Source: Comamonadaceae bacterium | Lineage (GTDB): Bacteria; Pseudomonadota; Gammaproteobacteria; Burkholderiales; Burkholderiaceae_C | DNA length: 52,432 nucleotides | Reading direction: 5' to 3' | NCBI GenBank assembly: GCA_947450765.1 | Contig: CANFXC010000014.1 | Location: 1-52,432, forward strand | Shown here: in pieces, positions 1-9,766 of the stretch | Numbering within the stretch: position 1 is the first letter of the stretch | How the letters are laid out: each line of letters opens with the position of its first letter | The notes under the pieces: generated by a model | The model's input: only the letters and a program-made list of their open reading frames with translations | Told to the model about the DNA's origin: nothing | The model's database searches: none | Translations under genes and position numbers: made by a program

Positions 1-1
1 C

Positions 2-1945
2 GCCGCCGCCATCCAAACGGGTGCGGCCGCTTATCTGTCGCGTCAGTACACCACCATCGCCATCGTCGGCGCGGTACTGACGATTTTGATTGGCATTTTT
101 CTTGACGTTCCCAGTGCCATCGGCTTTGTTGTTGGCGCGGTGCTGTCGGGTGCTTGCGGCTTCATCGGCATGAATGTGTCGGTGCGCGCCAATGTGCGCA
201 CGGCGCAAGCGGCCACGCGCGGGATTGGTCCCGCCTTGGACGTCGCCTTTCGCGGCGGTGCGATCACCGGCATGCTGGTGGTCGGGCTCGGGCTGCTGGG
301 TGTCACCGGTTTTTACTGGTTTTTGGTCGGCAACGGCAACTACACGCCAACCTCGAATCTGGCCAATATGCTGAACCCGCTGATCGGTTTTGCTTTTGGC
401 TCGTCGCTGATCTCGATCTTTGCGCGGCTTGGCGGCGGCATTTTCACCAAGGGCGCTGATGTGGGCGCGGACTTGGTCGGCAAGGTTGAAGCCGGTATTC
501 CTGAAGACGACCCGCGCAACCCGGCGGTGATTGCCGACAACGTCGGCGACAACGTCGGCGACTGCGCGGGCATGGCCGCCGACTTGTTTGAAACCTACGC
601 CGTGACGCTGATCGCCACCATGGTGCTGGGCGCCCTGATGGTCACGGGCGCAGGTACTGCCGCAGTGGTTTATCCGCTGGCGCTGGGTGCGGTCTCCATC
701 ATCGCCTCCATCATCGGTTGCTTCTTTGTCAAGGCCACGCCCGGCATGACCAACGTCATGCCGGCGCTTTACAAAGGCTTGGCTGTTGCCGGCGGCTTGT
801 CGCTGATCGCCTTTTACTTTGTCACCACTTGGCTGATGCCTGACAACGCCATCAAGGCCGTTGGCAGCCAGATGGCCTTGTTCGGTGCCTGCACAGTCGG
901 CTTGGTCTTGACCGGCGCGCTGGTCTGGATCACCGAGTACTACACCGGCACGCAGTACCCGCCTGTCAAACACATTGCCCAATCGTCGACCACAGGGCAC
1001 GGCACCAACATCATTGCCGGCCTCGGCGTCTCCATGCGCTCGACCGCTTGGCCGGTGGTCTGTGTCTGCATTGCCATCTGGGTGTCCTACCAACTGGCCG
1101 GGTTGTACGGCATTGCGATTGCAGCAACCTCCATGCTCAGCATGGCCGGCATTGTGGTGGCGCTCGATGCGTATGGCCCAATCACCGACAACGCTGGCGG
1201 CATCGCTGAAATGGCCGACATGCCAGCCAGTGTGCGCGCCGTGACCGACCCGCTGGACGCCGTCGGCAACACCACCAAAGCCGTCACCAAAGGCTACGCC
1301 ATCGGCTCAGCCGGCTTGGCTGCGCTGGTGCTGTTTGCCGACTACACGCACAAACTCGAAGCCTACGGCAAAGCCATCAGCTTTGACTTGAGCAACCCGA
1401 TGGTCATCATCGGCCTCTTCATTGGCGGCCTGATTCCCTACCTGTTCGGTGCCATGGCGATGGAGGCCGTGGGCCGTGCCGCCGGTTCAGTGGTGGTCGA
1501 AGTGCGCCGCCAGTTCCGCGATATCAAAGGCATCATGGAGGGAACCGGTAAGCCGGAGTACGACACCTGCGTCGACATGCTGACCAAAGCCGCGATCAAG
1601 GAAATGATGATCCCATCGTTACTGCCCGTCGTCGTGCCGATTCTGGTCGGCCTGCTGCTAGGCCCCGCCGCTTTGGGTGGCCTGCTGATGGGCACCATCG
1701 TCACCGGACTATTTCTGGCGATATCGATGTGCACCGGCGGCGGTGCCTGGGACAACGCCAAGAAATACATTGAGGACGGCCACCACGGCGGCAAAGGCTC
1801 TGAGACGCACAAAGCCGCTGTCACCGGCGACACCGTGGGCGACCCCTACAAAGACACCGCTGGCCCAGCCATCAACCCGCTCATCAAGATCATCAACATC
1901 GTGGCCCTGCTGATCGTGCCGCTGATGATGAAGTTCCACGGCTGA
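2..1945 (+). CDS. hppA: Membrane-bound H+-translocating pyrophosphatase, 5' end missing
   Basis: Integral membrane enzyme that couples pyrophosphate hydrolysis to proton export. The reading frame is open from base 2, so the gene enters the window already in progress; 647 residues are visible and perhaps 40 N-terminal residues are missing. Many hydrophobic helices are visible, as is the PPi/Mg-binding loop [19 protein letters not shown] at bases 458-514, followed by the DNVGDNVGD acidic repeat. The segment [10 protein letters not shown] (bases 1265-1294) has Lys and Thr at the positions that in this family mark the K+-independent subclass (established for the Ala-to-Lys switch in related enzymes). 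The C-terminal part carries the second acidic [10 protein letters not shown] region. A strong hairpin terminator follows 22 bases after the stop. The identification is secure; the K+ independence is inferred from the motif. Confidence 0.96.
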   Translation, partial: AAAIQTGAAAYLSRQYTTIAIVGAVLTILIGIFLDVPSAIGFVVGAVLSGACGFIGMNVSVRANVRTAQAATRGIGPALDVAFRGGAITGMLVVGLGLLGVTGFYWFLVGNGNYTPTSNLANMLNPLIGFAFGSSLISIFARLGGGIFTKGADVGADLVGKVEAGIPEDDPRNPAVIADNVGDNVGDCAGMAADLFETYAVTLIATMVLGALMVTGAGTAAVVYPLALGAVSIIASIIGCFFVKATPGMTNVMPALYKGLAVAGGLSLIAFYFVTTWLMPDNAIKAVGSQMALFGACTVGLVLTGALVWITEYYTGTQYPPVKHIAQSSTTGHGTNIIAGLGVSMRSTAWPVVCVCIAIWVSYQLAGLYGIAIAATSMLSMAGIVVALDAYGPITDNAGGIAEMADMPASVRAVTDPLDAVGNTTKAVTKGYAIGSAGLAALVLFADYTHKLEAYGKAISFDLSNPMVIIGLFIGGLIPYLFGAMAMEAVGRAAGSVVVEVRRQFRDIKGIMEGTGKPEYDTCVDMLTKAAIKEMMIPSLLPVVVPILVGLLLGPAALGGLLMGTIVTGLFLAISMCTGGGAWDNAKKYIEDGHHGGKGSETHKAAVTGDTVGDPYKDTAGPAINPLIKIINIVALLIVPLMMKFHG

Positions 1946-1967
1946 AGTCCTGCCTTCATTGATCCGG

Positions 1968-1993
1968 AAAAAGCCCGCTTCGGCGGGCTTTTT
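1968..1993. terminator. Rho-independent terminator, probably bidirectional
   Basis: GCCCGC and GCGGGC arms (1973-1978 and 1983-1988) enclose a TTCG tetraloop. They are flanked by five A on the left and five T on the right, so the structure reads as A-tract, stem, U-tract on both strands. It lies between the convergent ends of hppA and the marR gene and can serve both. Confidence 0.9.
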
Positions 1994-2005
1994 AACGTCT
2001 GCAAA

Positions 2006-2473
2006 TCAAGCGACTTTGAGTGTTTGCAGCGGCGCGCGACTGCATTCATTATTGAGGTGGACGAATTTTTTGAGTAAGCGACTGAACTCGATGTTTTCTT
2101 CTGATGACAGTTTGGCCAGCATCTTGTCGCGCAGTTCAAGCACCGACGGCGCCATGCTGGCCAAAACCGCTTCACCGTCAGCCGTCAAGGTCAGGCAGCG
2201 CCTGCCGCGCGGAAAAACCTCGCGCTGTATCCAGCCCTTGGATTCGAGTCGCACAGCCATGTCTGCCGTGGTGGACTTGTCCAATGCCACCAAGCCGGCC
2301 AAAGTCAGCTGGTCAATGCCCGGCGTTTCCTGCAACATTCGCAGCACGGCGTATTGCGTTGGCGTCATGTCCAGCTGAATCGTGTCACGAAACATAGACA
2401 CCGAGATTTGCTGCGCGCGCCGAATCAAGTGACCGAATTGGTCATGCAGATGCACATCCACAAGGTCGTTCAT
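2006..2473 (-). CDS. MarR-family transcriptional regulator
   Basis: Predicted 155-residue winged-helix DNA-binding protein. The central part (about residues 35-105) reads as a MarR fold: PTQYAVLRMLQ, a recognition-helix region LAGLVALDKSTTADMAVRL, then the wing with FPRGRRCLTLT. The frame is open for another 35 codons upstream, but the ATG at 2473 is chosen because it gives the usual MarR length and lies just 25 bases after vanB; the longer start would overlap vanB. It is the third gene of a vanA-vanB-marR block on the same strand. The context suggests it senses the aromatic substrate or product and controls the block, although vanillate genes elsewhere are often under a GntR-type VanR. The ligand is unknown. 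Confidence 0.88.
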   Translation of the reverse strand: MNDLVDVHLHDQFGHLIRRAQQISVSMFRDTIQLDMTPTQYAVLRMLQETPGIDQLTLAGLVALDKSTTADMAVRLESKGWIQREVFPRGRRCLTLTADGEAVLASMAPSVLELRDKMLAKLSSEENIEFSRLLKKFVHLNNECSRAPLQTLKVA

Positions 2474-2498
2474 GGCTGTAGAAATCAGCGTGGACGGT

Positions 2499-3464
2499 CT
2501 AAATATCCAGCACCAAACGCGCTGATTTTGAACGCGAACAGCAGGGCAAAAACTGGTCGTTGGCGGCCTTCTCTTCATCTGTCAAGTACATGTCCCGGTG
2601 GTCAGGAACGCCCTCGAGCACGCGCGTCAGGCAGGTGCCGCAGACACCTTGCTCACAAGAACTGAAGACCTCTACGCCCGCTGCCGACAGCGCTTGCAAA
2701 ATCGTCTGGTCGTTGTCGACGGTGACAATCAGACCTGAGCTTGAAATCTGCACTTCAAAGCTTTCATCTGTAGCGATGGGCGACACGTCCGCACCAAAAA
2801 ATTCCGCGTGCAGCTGCGCTTCGCTCCAACCGCTGCTGCGCGCCGTCTCTAACACTGCGTTCATAAAGCCTTTGGGACCGCACACATACAAGTGAACGCC
2901 AGCTTCTGGACTCGCCAACAATCCGGCCATGTCCAGCTTTTGTGCGGGCTCGGCATCGTCAAAGTGAAACGCAACTTTGTCCACCAAACCGGGCTCGGCC
3001 ATGCGCTCTCGAAATGCCGTGCGATCGGCAGAACGCGTGCAGTAGTGCATCTCAAAATCAGCGCCTATGCTGGTCAGCCGCTCCGCCATGCACAAAAGAG
3101 GCGTCACGCCAATGCCGCCCGCCAGCAACAGGTGGCGCTTGGCCTCATGCGCCAATTGAAAATGATTTTTAGGTGCACTGATTTGCAGCTCGTCACCCAC
3201 CTTGACCTGCTCGTGCATGGCTTTGGAGCCGCCGCGCGAATTAGCGTCTTTCAGCACCGCGATTTGGTAGCGGTGGTTTTCACCCGGGTTGTTGAACAGC
3301 GAATATTGCCGAACCAGACCGCCCGGCAAGTGCACATCCACATGCGATCCGGCAGAAAACGCCGGCAGCGACTGGCCATCGGCGGCGACCAGATCGAAGC
3401 TGTCAATGTCCAGGGCTTCGGTATTTTTTTGAGCGACCCGAACGGTCAATGTTGCATTCAGCAT
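2499..3464 (-). CDS. vanB: Oxygenase reductase, VanB / phthalate dioxygenase reductase type
   Basis: Predicted 321-residue electron-transfer partner of the Rieske oxygenase encoded upstream. Domain order: N-terminal flavin-binding barrel with QYSLFN (the RxYSL-type flavin motif), a nucleotide-binding domain with LLAGGIGVTPLL, and a C-terminal plant-type [2Fe-2S] ferredoxin domain. The cluster ligands are visible as C270-x4-C275-x2-C278-x29-C308. This order (flavin, NAD, 2Fe-2S at the C-terminus) is that of the phthalate dioxygenase reductase family to which VanB belongs. It starts 10 bases after vanA ends, so the two are almost certainly cotranscribed. NADH is assumed as donor from the family. 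The exact aromatic substrate of the pair is inferred from VanA similarity. Confidence 0.9.
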   Translation of the reverse strand: MLNATLTVRVAQKNTEALDIDSFDLVAADGQSLPAFSAGSHVDVHLPGGLVRQYSLFNNPGENHRYQIAVLKDANSRGGSKAMHEQVKVGDELQISAPKNHFQLAHEAKRHLLLAGGIGVTPLLCMAERLTSIGADFEMHYCTRSADRTAFRERMAEPGLVDKVAFHFDDAEPAQKLDMAGLLASPEAGVHLYVCGPKGFMNAVLETARSSGWSEAQLHAEFFGADVSPIATDESFEVQISSSGLIVTVDNDQTILQALSAAGVEVFSSCEQGVCGTCLTRVLEGVPDHRDMYLTDEEKAANDQFLPCCSRSKSARLVLDI

Positions 3465-3474
3465 GAAACAGTCC

Positions 3475-4533
3475 TTAAGTGTTCAAGTTAGGGGTTTGAC
3501 CTTCTGCCACCAGCAGACGGTCAATGACCTTGCGGGATTGAATGCCGCCGGTGTCGATGTTCAGTTTGAGCAGTTTGCGCTGCGGCCAGAGGATCAAGTT
3601 TTTTTGCTGCAGCTCCAGCATTTCCAAGTCTTCACTGAAAATTTTGCCCTGACCTTCACGAATCGCGGCGGTCAAAGCGTCGTCATCCGGCTTGAACTTG
3701 CGCGCCATGCCCCAGAAATACCAAATCGATGTTTCCGTCTCGGGCGTGATGAAGTCAGTGACGATGCTGGAGACCTTGTGCTCGTCCGGCGCGTTGTAGC
3801 CGCCGTGCCCCAAATGCGCCACGCCGACCTCGATCATCACGTTGCTGGGCGGGCTGAAACGACAGATTTGCCAGCGGTCAACCAAGACATCGTCGGCCAG
3901 ATGGTTGCCGCGCAAGGCCAGCTTCCAAAACGGCGGCGGCTCGACCGAAGACATGTACCGACTCGTCACCACGCGATCGCCATCCACCGCAGTTTTACAA
4001 GGTGTCTCGTCGATTTCCCGCTGACCAATGCTGTTGGCGTGCACATAGGTCTCATGCGTCAGGTCCATCAGGTTGTCGACCATCAGCCGGTAATCACAAT
4101 TGATGTGGTACAGACCACCGCCAAAGGCCCACTCTGGGTTGCCATACCAGTCTTGCACTGGAATGCTGCTGGCATCCGCCAGACTGGCCTCACCCGGCCA
4201 GACCCAGATAAAACCGTAACGCTCTTCGACGGGATAACTGCGGATCGCCGGAAAACCCTGCACGCGTTGCCCTGGCATGCCCAAGGTCTTGCCTTCGCAA
4301 CCCATTTCCAAGCCGTGATAACCGCAAACCAGCCGGCCCTCTTTGACAAATCCAAGAGACAGTGGTGCCCCCCTGTGCGGACAAAAGTCTTCAAGGGCCG
4401 CGACACGCTGTTCCTGACCGCGGTAGAACACGATGCGCTCACCACAAACCATGCGGCCCAAAGGCTTGGCATCCAGTTCATCTGATGTGGCGGCAACATA
4501 CCAAGCATTTTTAGGAAACATAAAAACCTTCAA
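3475..4533 (-). CDS. vanA: Rieske aromatic oxygenase, vanillate O-demethylase oxygenase type
   Basis: Predicted 352-residue oxygenase component; VanA enzymes convert vanillate to protocatechuate plus formaldehyde. The Rieske [2Fe-2S] site is complete: C51-P-H53 and C70-x2-H73 (CPHRG and CGYHG). The mononuclear iron site follows as NLMDLTHETYVH, with D157, H160 and H165. Length and the N-terminal FPKNAWYVAA segment fit the VanA/PobA-like subfamily rather than the large alpha subunits of ring-hydroxylating dioxygenases. It is the first gene of the vanA-vanB-marR block. Related O-demethylases act on other methoxy-aromatics, so vanillate is the best but not the only possible substrate. Protocatechuate made here would be a substrate for the LigAB-type pair at 41240-42453. 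Confidence 0.88.
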   Translation of the reverse strand: MKVFMFPKNAWYVAATSDELDAKPLGRMVCGERIVFYRGQEQRVAALEDFCPHRGAPLSLGFVKEGRLVCGYHGLEMGCEGKTLGMPGQRVQGFPAIRSYPVEERYGFIWVWPGEASLADASSIPVQDWYGNPEWAFGGGLYHINCDYRLMVDNLMDLTHETYVHANSIGQREIDETPCKTAVDGDRVVTSRYMSSVEPPPFWKLALRGNHLADDVLVDRWQICRFSPPSNVMIEVGVAHLGHGGYNAPDEHKVSSIVTDFITPETETSIWYFWGMARKFKPDDDALTAAIREGQGKIFSEDLEMLELQQKNLILWPQRKLLKLNIDTGGIQSRKVIDRLLVAEGQTPNLNT

Positions 4534-4609
4534 TCAAATGAAATGGACGGAGCACTCCGCACGAGCGGCTCATCAGCTGGCATCGTGGCCATTGAGCTTG
4601 CTACAGAAT

Positions 4610-4657
4610 TTGACGGTAAGTATACGGAATCCCCCTGCAAGGCATTGATGCCGTCAA
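4610..4657. promoter_or_regulatory. Inverted repeat in the vanA-exporter intergenic region
   Basis: The 280-base region between the divergent vanA and hlyD-like genes (4534-4813) must hold both promoters. It contains TTGACGG (4610-4616) and its exact complement CCGTCAA (4651-4657), 34 bases apart, and a short hairpin GGCAT-TG-ATGCC (4641-4652) between them. No convincing -35/-10 pair was found for either gene. The repeat could be an operator for the MarR protein, but this is only a positional guess. Confidence 0.3.
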
Positions 4658-4816
4658 CCCTCATGAGCTGGGTGAACTACTCAGTTAGGGGCTACGGATG
4701 ACAGACACAAGGACAACTCGCCAACTTGCCTTGTAGGCAGGTGATGCTAATTTCATCGGCTCGGAGCATGACATTAATCTGGGAGTCCTTCAAAAAGCCG
4801 ATCCGAAGCCATTGTG

Positions 4817-5887
4817 ATGAAAACGAACGTTAAGACAGCGATCATCTCAGCCGTGATGCTGGTTGCGGCGACCGCCGTCTTGCTGCTGTGGAGCCCTTGG
4901 AGTGGAAAAGGCTTGGGGAATAGCTTTGTCAGCGGCAATGGCCGCATTGAAGCGACCGAGATAGCCGTGGCCACCAAGTTGGCCGGGCGCGTTGAAAAAA
5001 TTTGGGTGGCCGAGGGCGACTTTGTTCAAGCCGGCCAACCCTTGGCACAAATGCAAATCGACAGCCTGCAGGCGCAGCGCGACGAGGCCTTGGCGCGCTG
5101 GCAGCAGGCGCAGCAAGCGGTCAGCGGTGCCGAGGTGCAGGTGGCGCAGCAAGAGGCCAATTACCAGGCGGCGCTGGCCGTGGTGGCGCAACGTGAGAGC
5201 GACCTGGACAGCGCGCAGCGCCGCTTGCCGCGCTCGGAAAAACTGGCACAGGAAGGCTTTTTTTCAAGTCAGTTGCTGGACGATGACCGTGCCAAAGTGC
5301 GCAGCTTTCAGGCCAGTGTGTCCGCTGCCAGGTCGCAAGCGAAAGCGGCTCAGGTCGGTATTGCCGCAGCCCGCAACCAGGTCGCCGGTGCGCAGGCCAA
5401 TGTGCGTGCCTTGCAGGCGATGCTGGCGCGCATCGACGTAGAGTTGAGCGACAGCCAACTCAAGTCGCCACGCGATGGCCGTGTGCAGTTTCTGGTGGCA
5501 CAACCGGGCGAGGTGCTGGCCGGTGGCGGTCGTGTGCTGAACCTGGTCGATTTGACCGACGTGTACATGACCTTTTTCTTGCCTGAAACGGTGGCCGGGC
5601 GCGTCGCCCTGGGCAGCGAGGTGCGCATTGTGCTGGACGCGGCACCGCAGTTTGTCATTCCGGCCCACGTGTCTTTTGTCGCCAGCACCGCCCAATTCAC
5701 CCCCAAAACGGTAGAAACCGCCAGCGAGCGGCAAAAGCTCATGTTCCGGGTCCGGGCGCAGATTGACCGGGACTTACTGCAACGCCATCAGGCCCAGGTC
5801 AAGACCGGTTTGCCGGGCGTCGCCTGGCTCAAGCTCGACCCGACAGCGCCGTGGCCGGCCCAGCTCACGCCGCAGGCGCCACCGTGA
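4817..5887 (+). CDS. HlyD-family periplasmic adaptor of an ABC exporter (YhiI-like)
   Basis: Predicted 356-residue membrane-fusion protein. A hydrophobic segment at about residues 8-27 anchors or exports it; the mature part has a first biotinyl-lipoyl half ([16 protein letters not shown]), a long Gln/Ala-rich alpha-helical hairpin (about 85-205) and a second lipoyl half with [19 protein letters not shown] 4817 is used; a GTG lies one codon earlier. The ribosome-binding site is weak. The stop codon overlaps the start of the next gene, so adaptor, ATPase and permease form one operon with the order of E. coli yhiI-rbbA-yhhJ. It would bridge the inner-membrane exporter to an outer-membrane channel, which is not encoded nearby. 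The exported compound is unknown. Confidence 0.9.
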   Translation: MKTNVKTAIISAVMLVAATAVLLLWSPWSGKGLGNSFVSGNGRIEATEIAVATKLAGRVEKIWVAEGDFVQAGQPLAQMQIDSLQAQRDEALARWQQAQQAVSGAEVQVAQQEANYQAALAVVAQRESDLDSAQRRLPRSEKLAQEGFFSSQLLDDDRAKVRSFQASVSAARSQAKAAQVGIAAARNQVAGAQANVRALQAMLARIDVELSDSQLKSPRDGRVQFLVAQPGEVLAGGGRVLNLVDLTDVYMTFFLPETVAGRVALGSEVRIVLDAAPQFVIPAHVSFVASTAQFTPKTVETASERQKLMFRVRAQIDRDLLQRHQAQVKTGLPGVAWLKLDPTAPWPAQLTPQAPP

Positions 5888-8637
5888 CGCTGCCACCTGC
5901 GACTGCTCCGGTGGCGCGCCTGCAAGGGGTGAGCCTGCGCTACAAAAAAACCACAGCCCTTGATGACGTCACGCTGGATATTCCAGCCGGTTGCCGGGTC
6001 GGCCTGATTGGCCCGGACGGGGTCGGCAAGTCGAGCCTGCTGGCGCTGCTGGCTGGCGCCCGTGCGGTGCAGCAAGGCCGCGTCGAGGTCTTGGGCGGCA
6101 ACATGGCGCGGCGCCAGCACCGGCAACAGGTCTGCCCCAACATTGCCTTCATGCCGCAGGGTTTGGGGCGCAACCTGTACCCCACGCTGTCGGTGGAAGA
6201 AAACCTGCAGTTCTTCGCCCGCCTGTTTGGCCACGCTGCCGCTGAGCGACGCCGGCGCATTGACGCGCTGACGCGAAGCACCGGCTTGTCGGCTTTTCTG
6301 AATCGACCGGTCGGCCAACTGTCCGGCGGTATGAAGCAAAAGCTCGGCCTGTGCTGCGCCCTCATCCATGACCCGGACCTGCTGATTCTGGACGAACCAA
6401 CCACCGGCGTTGACCCGTTGGCCCGCGCCCAGTTCTGGGCCTTGATTGCCCGCCTGCGCCGCCAGCGTCCCGCCATGAGTGTGCTGGTGGCCACGGCCTA
6501 CATGGAAGAGGCCCAGGGTTTTGACTGGCTGGTGGCGATGGACGCGGGTCGCGTGCTGGCCACGGGCACACCCGCCGAGTTGCTGGCCCACACTGGCAGC
6601 GACACGCTGGAATCGGCCTTTATGGACCTGTTGCCCGAAGCCAAGCGACGCGGCCATCGCCCGGTGGAGATGACGCCGCTGGTGCTCAACGCCCAGGCCG
6701 ACCTGGCGATTGAGGCACGAGACCTGAGCATGCGCTTTGGCGACTTTGTGGCGGTAGACCATGTGAGTTTTCGCATTCAGCGTGGCGAGATTTTTGGCTT
6801 TATTGGCTCCAACGGCTGCGGCAAAACCACCACCATGAAAATGCTGACCGGGTTGTTGCCGGCCAGTGCGGGCCGGGCCTGGCTGTTCGGTCAGCCGGAC
6901 GACCCGCGCGATATGGCAACGCGCCGGCGCGTCGGTTATATGTCGCAGTCCTTCTCGCTCTATGGCGAGTTGAGCGTGCAGCAGAACCTGGCCTTGCACG
7001 CACGTTTGTTTCATGTGCCGGCAGCTGAGGTGCCGGCCAGAGTGACCGATTCGCTGACCCGCTTCGGGTTGCTGACGGTGCAAGACGCCTTGCCCGAGCA
7101 ATTGCCACTGGGCATGCGCCAGCGCCTGTCTTTGGCAGTCGCCATGGTGCATCGCCCGGAGCTGCTGATTCTGGACGAGCCGACCGCGGGCGTCGACCCG
7201 ATTGCGCGGGACAACTTTTGGCAGCTGATGATCGAGCTGGCGCGGCGCGACCAGGTGACCATTTTTATTTCGACCCACTTCATGAACGAGGCCGAGCGCT
7301 GCGACCGCATTTCGCTGATGCATGGCGGACGGGTGCTGGCCAGCGCGTCGCCCGCGCACATCATGGCCGAGCGGGGTGCAGCCACTTTGGAAGAAGCCTT
7401 TATCGGTTATTTGAAAGAAGCGGACGGGGGCACAGTTGAAGACCCGCAGGAGGCGCAACTGACCACAACGGCCCCGACCGCCACACAGACCCAAGGGCTT
7501 GGCGCCCGACTGCGCCGCAGTCTGGCGCGCCTGCACAGCTACCAATGGCGCGAGTCGCTGGAGCTGCGGCGCGACCCGGTGCGCGGCGCGCTCGCGCTGC
7601 TGGGCTCGCTGCTGCTGATGTTTGTCATGGGCTGCGGCATCAGCATGGATGTGGGCAACCTGCGCTTTGCCGTGCTTGACCGCGACCAGACGCAATTGAG
7701 CCGCGACTACACGCTGAACCTCGCCGGCTCCAACTATTTCTCCGAGCGGCCAGCCTTGCACGACTACGCCGAACTAGACCAGCGCATGCGCAGCGGCGAG
7801 TTGTCGCTGGCGCTGGAGATTGCGCCCGGCTTTGCGCGCGATGTGGCGCGCGGGCAGTCGGTGCAGATTGGCGCCTGGGTCGACGGCGCCATGCCGCAAC
7901 GCGCCGAGACTGTGATCGGCTACGCCCAAGGCATGCACCAGCAGTGGCTGGTACAGCAGGCACGCGAGCAGACCGGCTTGTTGCCCACCGCGCTGGTCAG
8001 CGTGGAAACCCGCTACCGCTACAACCCCGATGTGCGCAGTCTGCCGGCCATGGTGCCCGCGGTGATTCCGCTCTTGTTGCTGATGCTGCCGGCCATGCTG
8101 ACGGCGCTGGCAGTGGTGCGGGAAAAAGAGCTGGGCTCCATCATCAACCTCTACGTGACCCCGGTCACCCGCCTTGAATTTTTACTGGGGAAACAACTGC
8201 CCTACGTGGCCCTGGCGATGCTCAATTACGGCCTGATGTGCCTGGCCGCCGTCACGGTGTTTGGCGTGCCCATGACCGGCAGTTTTGCCACGCTGAGTCT
8301 GGCGGCGCTGATTTACAGCGTATGTGCGACCGGCATGGGGCTGCTGGCCTCTACCGTCACGCGCAGCCAGATTGCCGCGATGTTTTTCGCCATGCTGGGG
8401 ACGTTGCTGCCGGCGGTGCAATTTGCCGGCCTGATCAACCCGGTGTCCTCGCTGGAAGGCGGTGCGCGCTGGATTGGTGAGCTTTATCCGGCCAGCTATA
8501 TGCTCGTCATCAGCCGCGGCGTCTTCAGCAAGGCCTTGGGGTTTTCGGACCTGCAGGCATCGTTCGGGCCGATGTTGCTGGCCGTGCCGGTCATCATGGG
8601 TCTGGCCCTCGTTCTGCTGAAAAAGCAGGCCACCTGA
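5884..8637 (+). CDS. Fused double-ATPase and permease ABC exporter subunit (RbbA/YhiH-like)
   Basis: About 917 residues. There are two ATP-binding domains, then an ABC-2-type membrane domain. Domain 1 has Walker [10 protein letters not shown], signature LSGGMKQKL and Walker [14 protein letters not shown]. Domain 2 has [19 protein letters not shown] and [17 protein letters not shown] in place of LSGG is usual for the second domain of this subfamily. From about residue 560 come one membrane segment, a large periplasmic loop and a five-helix C-terminal bundle. The length fits E. coli RbbA (about 911). GTG 5884 is chosen because it overlaps the adaptor stop as GTGA, giving translational coupling; the frame is open to a GTG at 5851 as well. 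E. coli RbbA was reported as ribosome-associated, but the operon here fits an exporter. Confidence 0.9.
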   Translation: MTLPPATAPVARLQGVSLRYKKTTALDDVTLDIPAGCRVGLIGPDGVGKSSLLALLAGARAVQQGRVEVLGGNMARRQHRQQVCPNIAFMPQGLGRNLYPTLSVEENLQFFARLFGHAAAERRRRIDALTRSTGLSAFLNRPVGQLSGGMKQKLGLCCALIHDPDLLILDEPTTGVDPLARAQFWALIARLRRQRPAMSVLVATAYMEEAQGFDWLVAMDAGRVLATGTPAELLAHTGSDTLESAFMDLLPEAKRRGHRPVEMTPLVLNAQADLAIEARDLSMRFGDFVAVDHVSFRIQRGEIFGFIGSNGCGKTTTMKMLTGLLPASAGRAWLFGQPDDPRDMATRRRVGYMSQSFSLYGELSVQQNLALHARLFHVPAAEVPARVTDSLTRFGLLTVQDALPEQLPLGMRQRLSLAVAMVHRPELLILDEPTAGVDPIARDNFWQLMIELARRDQVTIFISTHFMNEAERCDRISLMHGGRVLASASPAHIMAERGAATLEEAFIGYLKEADGGTVEDPQEAQLTTTAPTATQTQGLGARLRRSLARLHSYQWRESLELRRDPVRGALALLGSLLLMFVMGCGISMDVGNLRFAVLDRDQTQLSRDYTLNLAGSNYFSERPALHDYAELDQRMRSGELSLALEIAPGFARDVARGQSVQIGAWVDGAMPQRAETVIGYAQGMHQQWLVQQAREQTGLLPTALVSVETRYRYNPDVRSLPAMVPAVIPLLLLMLPAMLTALAVVREKELGSIINLYVTPVTRLEFLLGKQLPYVALAMLNYGLMCLAAVTVFGVPMTGSFATLSLAALIYSVCATGMGLLASTVTRSQIAAMFFAMLGTLLPAVQFAGLINPVSSLEGGARWIGELYPASYMLVISRGVFSKALGFSDLQASFGPMLLAVPVIMGLALVLLKKQAT

Positions 8638-8638
8638 G

Positions 8639-9754
8639 ATGCAAAACATCTATCGCCTGGGCGTCAAGGAGTTGTGGAGCCTCTGGCGCGACCCGATGAT
8701 GTTGTTTCTCATCGTCTACACCTTCACGGTGGCCATCTACACGGCCGGCACGGCCATGCCGGAAACCATGCACCGGGCGCCGATTGCGATTGTGGATGAG
8801 GACGCGTCGATTTTGTCGGCACGCCTCATCAGCGCGTTTTATCCGCCGCAGTTCAGCCCGCCGGAGCGCATCACGCTGGCTGAGGTCGACCCCGGCCTGG
8901 ACGCCGGTATCTACACCTTTGTGCTGATTATTCCGCCCGACTTTCAGCGCGACGTGCTGGCCGGCCAGGCGCCGCAACTGCAACTCAATATTGACGCCAC
9001 GCGCATGAGCCAGGCCTTTGCCGGTAACGGTGCGATTCAGCAAATCGTGCTGGGCGAAGTCCAGGAATTCGTGCAGGGCGACCGCCGGACAGAGCCGCCG
9101 CTGGTCGAACTGACGACACGGGCCCGCTTCAATCCGGCGCTGCAGCCCTCGTGGTTTGGCTCGCTCATGGAAGTCGTCACGCAAATCACCATGCTGTCGA
9201 TTATTTTGACCGGGGCGGCGCTGATTCGTGAGCGCGAACACGGCACGGTCGAGCACTTGCTGGTGATGCCGGTGACGCCGCTGGAAATCATGCTGGCCAA
9301 GGTCTGGTCGATGGCGCTGGTGGTCTTGCTGGCCGCGGTAGTGTCACTCACCGTGGTGATTCAGGGCGTATTGCAGGTGCCGATTGAGGGCTCGATGGCG
9401 CTGTTTTTGGTGGGTGCCACGTTGCACCTGTTTGCCACTACTTCCATGGGCATCTTCATGGCGACGTTGGCCCGCAGCATGCCGCAGTTTGGCCTGCTGA
9501 TGATTCTTGTCATGATGCCTTTGCAAATGCTCTCTGGCGGTATCACGCCGCGGGAAAGCATGCCGGTATGGGTGCAGCAACTGATGTCGCTGACCCCGAC
9601 CACCCACTTTACCGAGCTGAGTCAGGCGATTCTGTACCGCGGCGCCGGACTGTCGGTGGTGTGGACTTCTTTTGTGGCGCTGCTGCTGATTGGCGCCGTG
9701 CTGTTTGCCCTGTCGCTGGCCCGCTTTCGCAAGGCGATTGCGCAGATGGCCTGA
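8639..9754 (+). CDS. ABC-2 type transporter permease (YhhJ-like)
   Basis: Predicted 371-residue membrane subunit. It has an N-terminal membrane helix (about residues 20-40), a periplasmic region of roughly 130 residues and a C-terminal block of five to six helices including the family-typical LIREREHGTVEHLLVMPVTP (residues 196-215). The ATG begins one base after the stop of the RbbA-like gene. It probably pairs with the membrane domain of that protein to form the transport channel. It ends 12 bases before the convergent gntR gene, and no terminator is visible between them. Confidence 0.9.
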   Translation: MQNIYRLGVKELWSLWRDPMMLFLIVYTFTVAIYTAGTAMPETMHRAPIAIVDEDASILSARLISAFYPPQFSPPERITLAEVDPGLDAGIYTFVLIIPPDFQRDVLAGQAPQLQLNIDATRMSQAFAGNGAIQQIVLGEVQEFVQGDRRTEPPLVELTTRARFNPALQPSWFGSLMEVVTQITMLSIILTGAALIREREHGTVEHLLVMPVTPLEIMLAKVWSMALVVLLAAVVSLTVVIQGVLQVPIEGSMALFLVGATLHLFATTSMGIFMATLARSMPQFGLLMILVMMPLQMLSGGITPRESMPVWVQQLMSLTPTTHFTELSQAILYRGAGLSVVWTSFVALLLIGAVLFALSLARFRKAIAQMA

Positions 9755-9766
9755 GAAATTAACTGC

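Noticed and set aside
7081-7140. LPLGMRQRL instead of LSGG in the second ATPase domain of the RbbA-like protein
   Set aside because: The second domain of this subfamily (RbbA, YbhF) commonly has LPLG, so it is not a sign of inactivation.
5788-7761. Open reading frame of 657 codons antisense to the RbbA-like gene
   Set aside because: The plus-strand gene has complete ATPase motifs; the antisense product is a low-complexity Gln/His/Arg-rich sequence without domains, as expected for a shadow frame in G+C-rich DNA.
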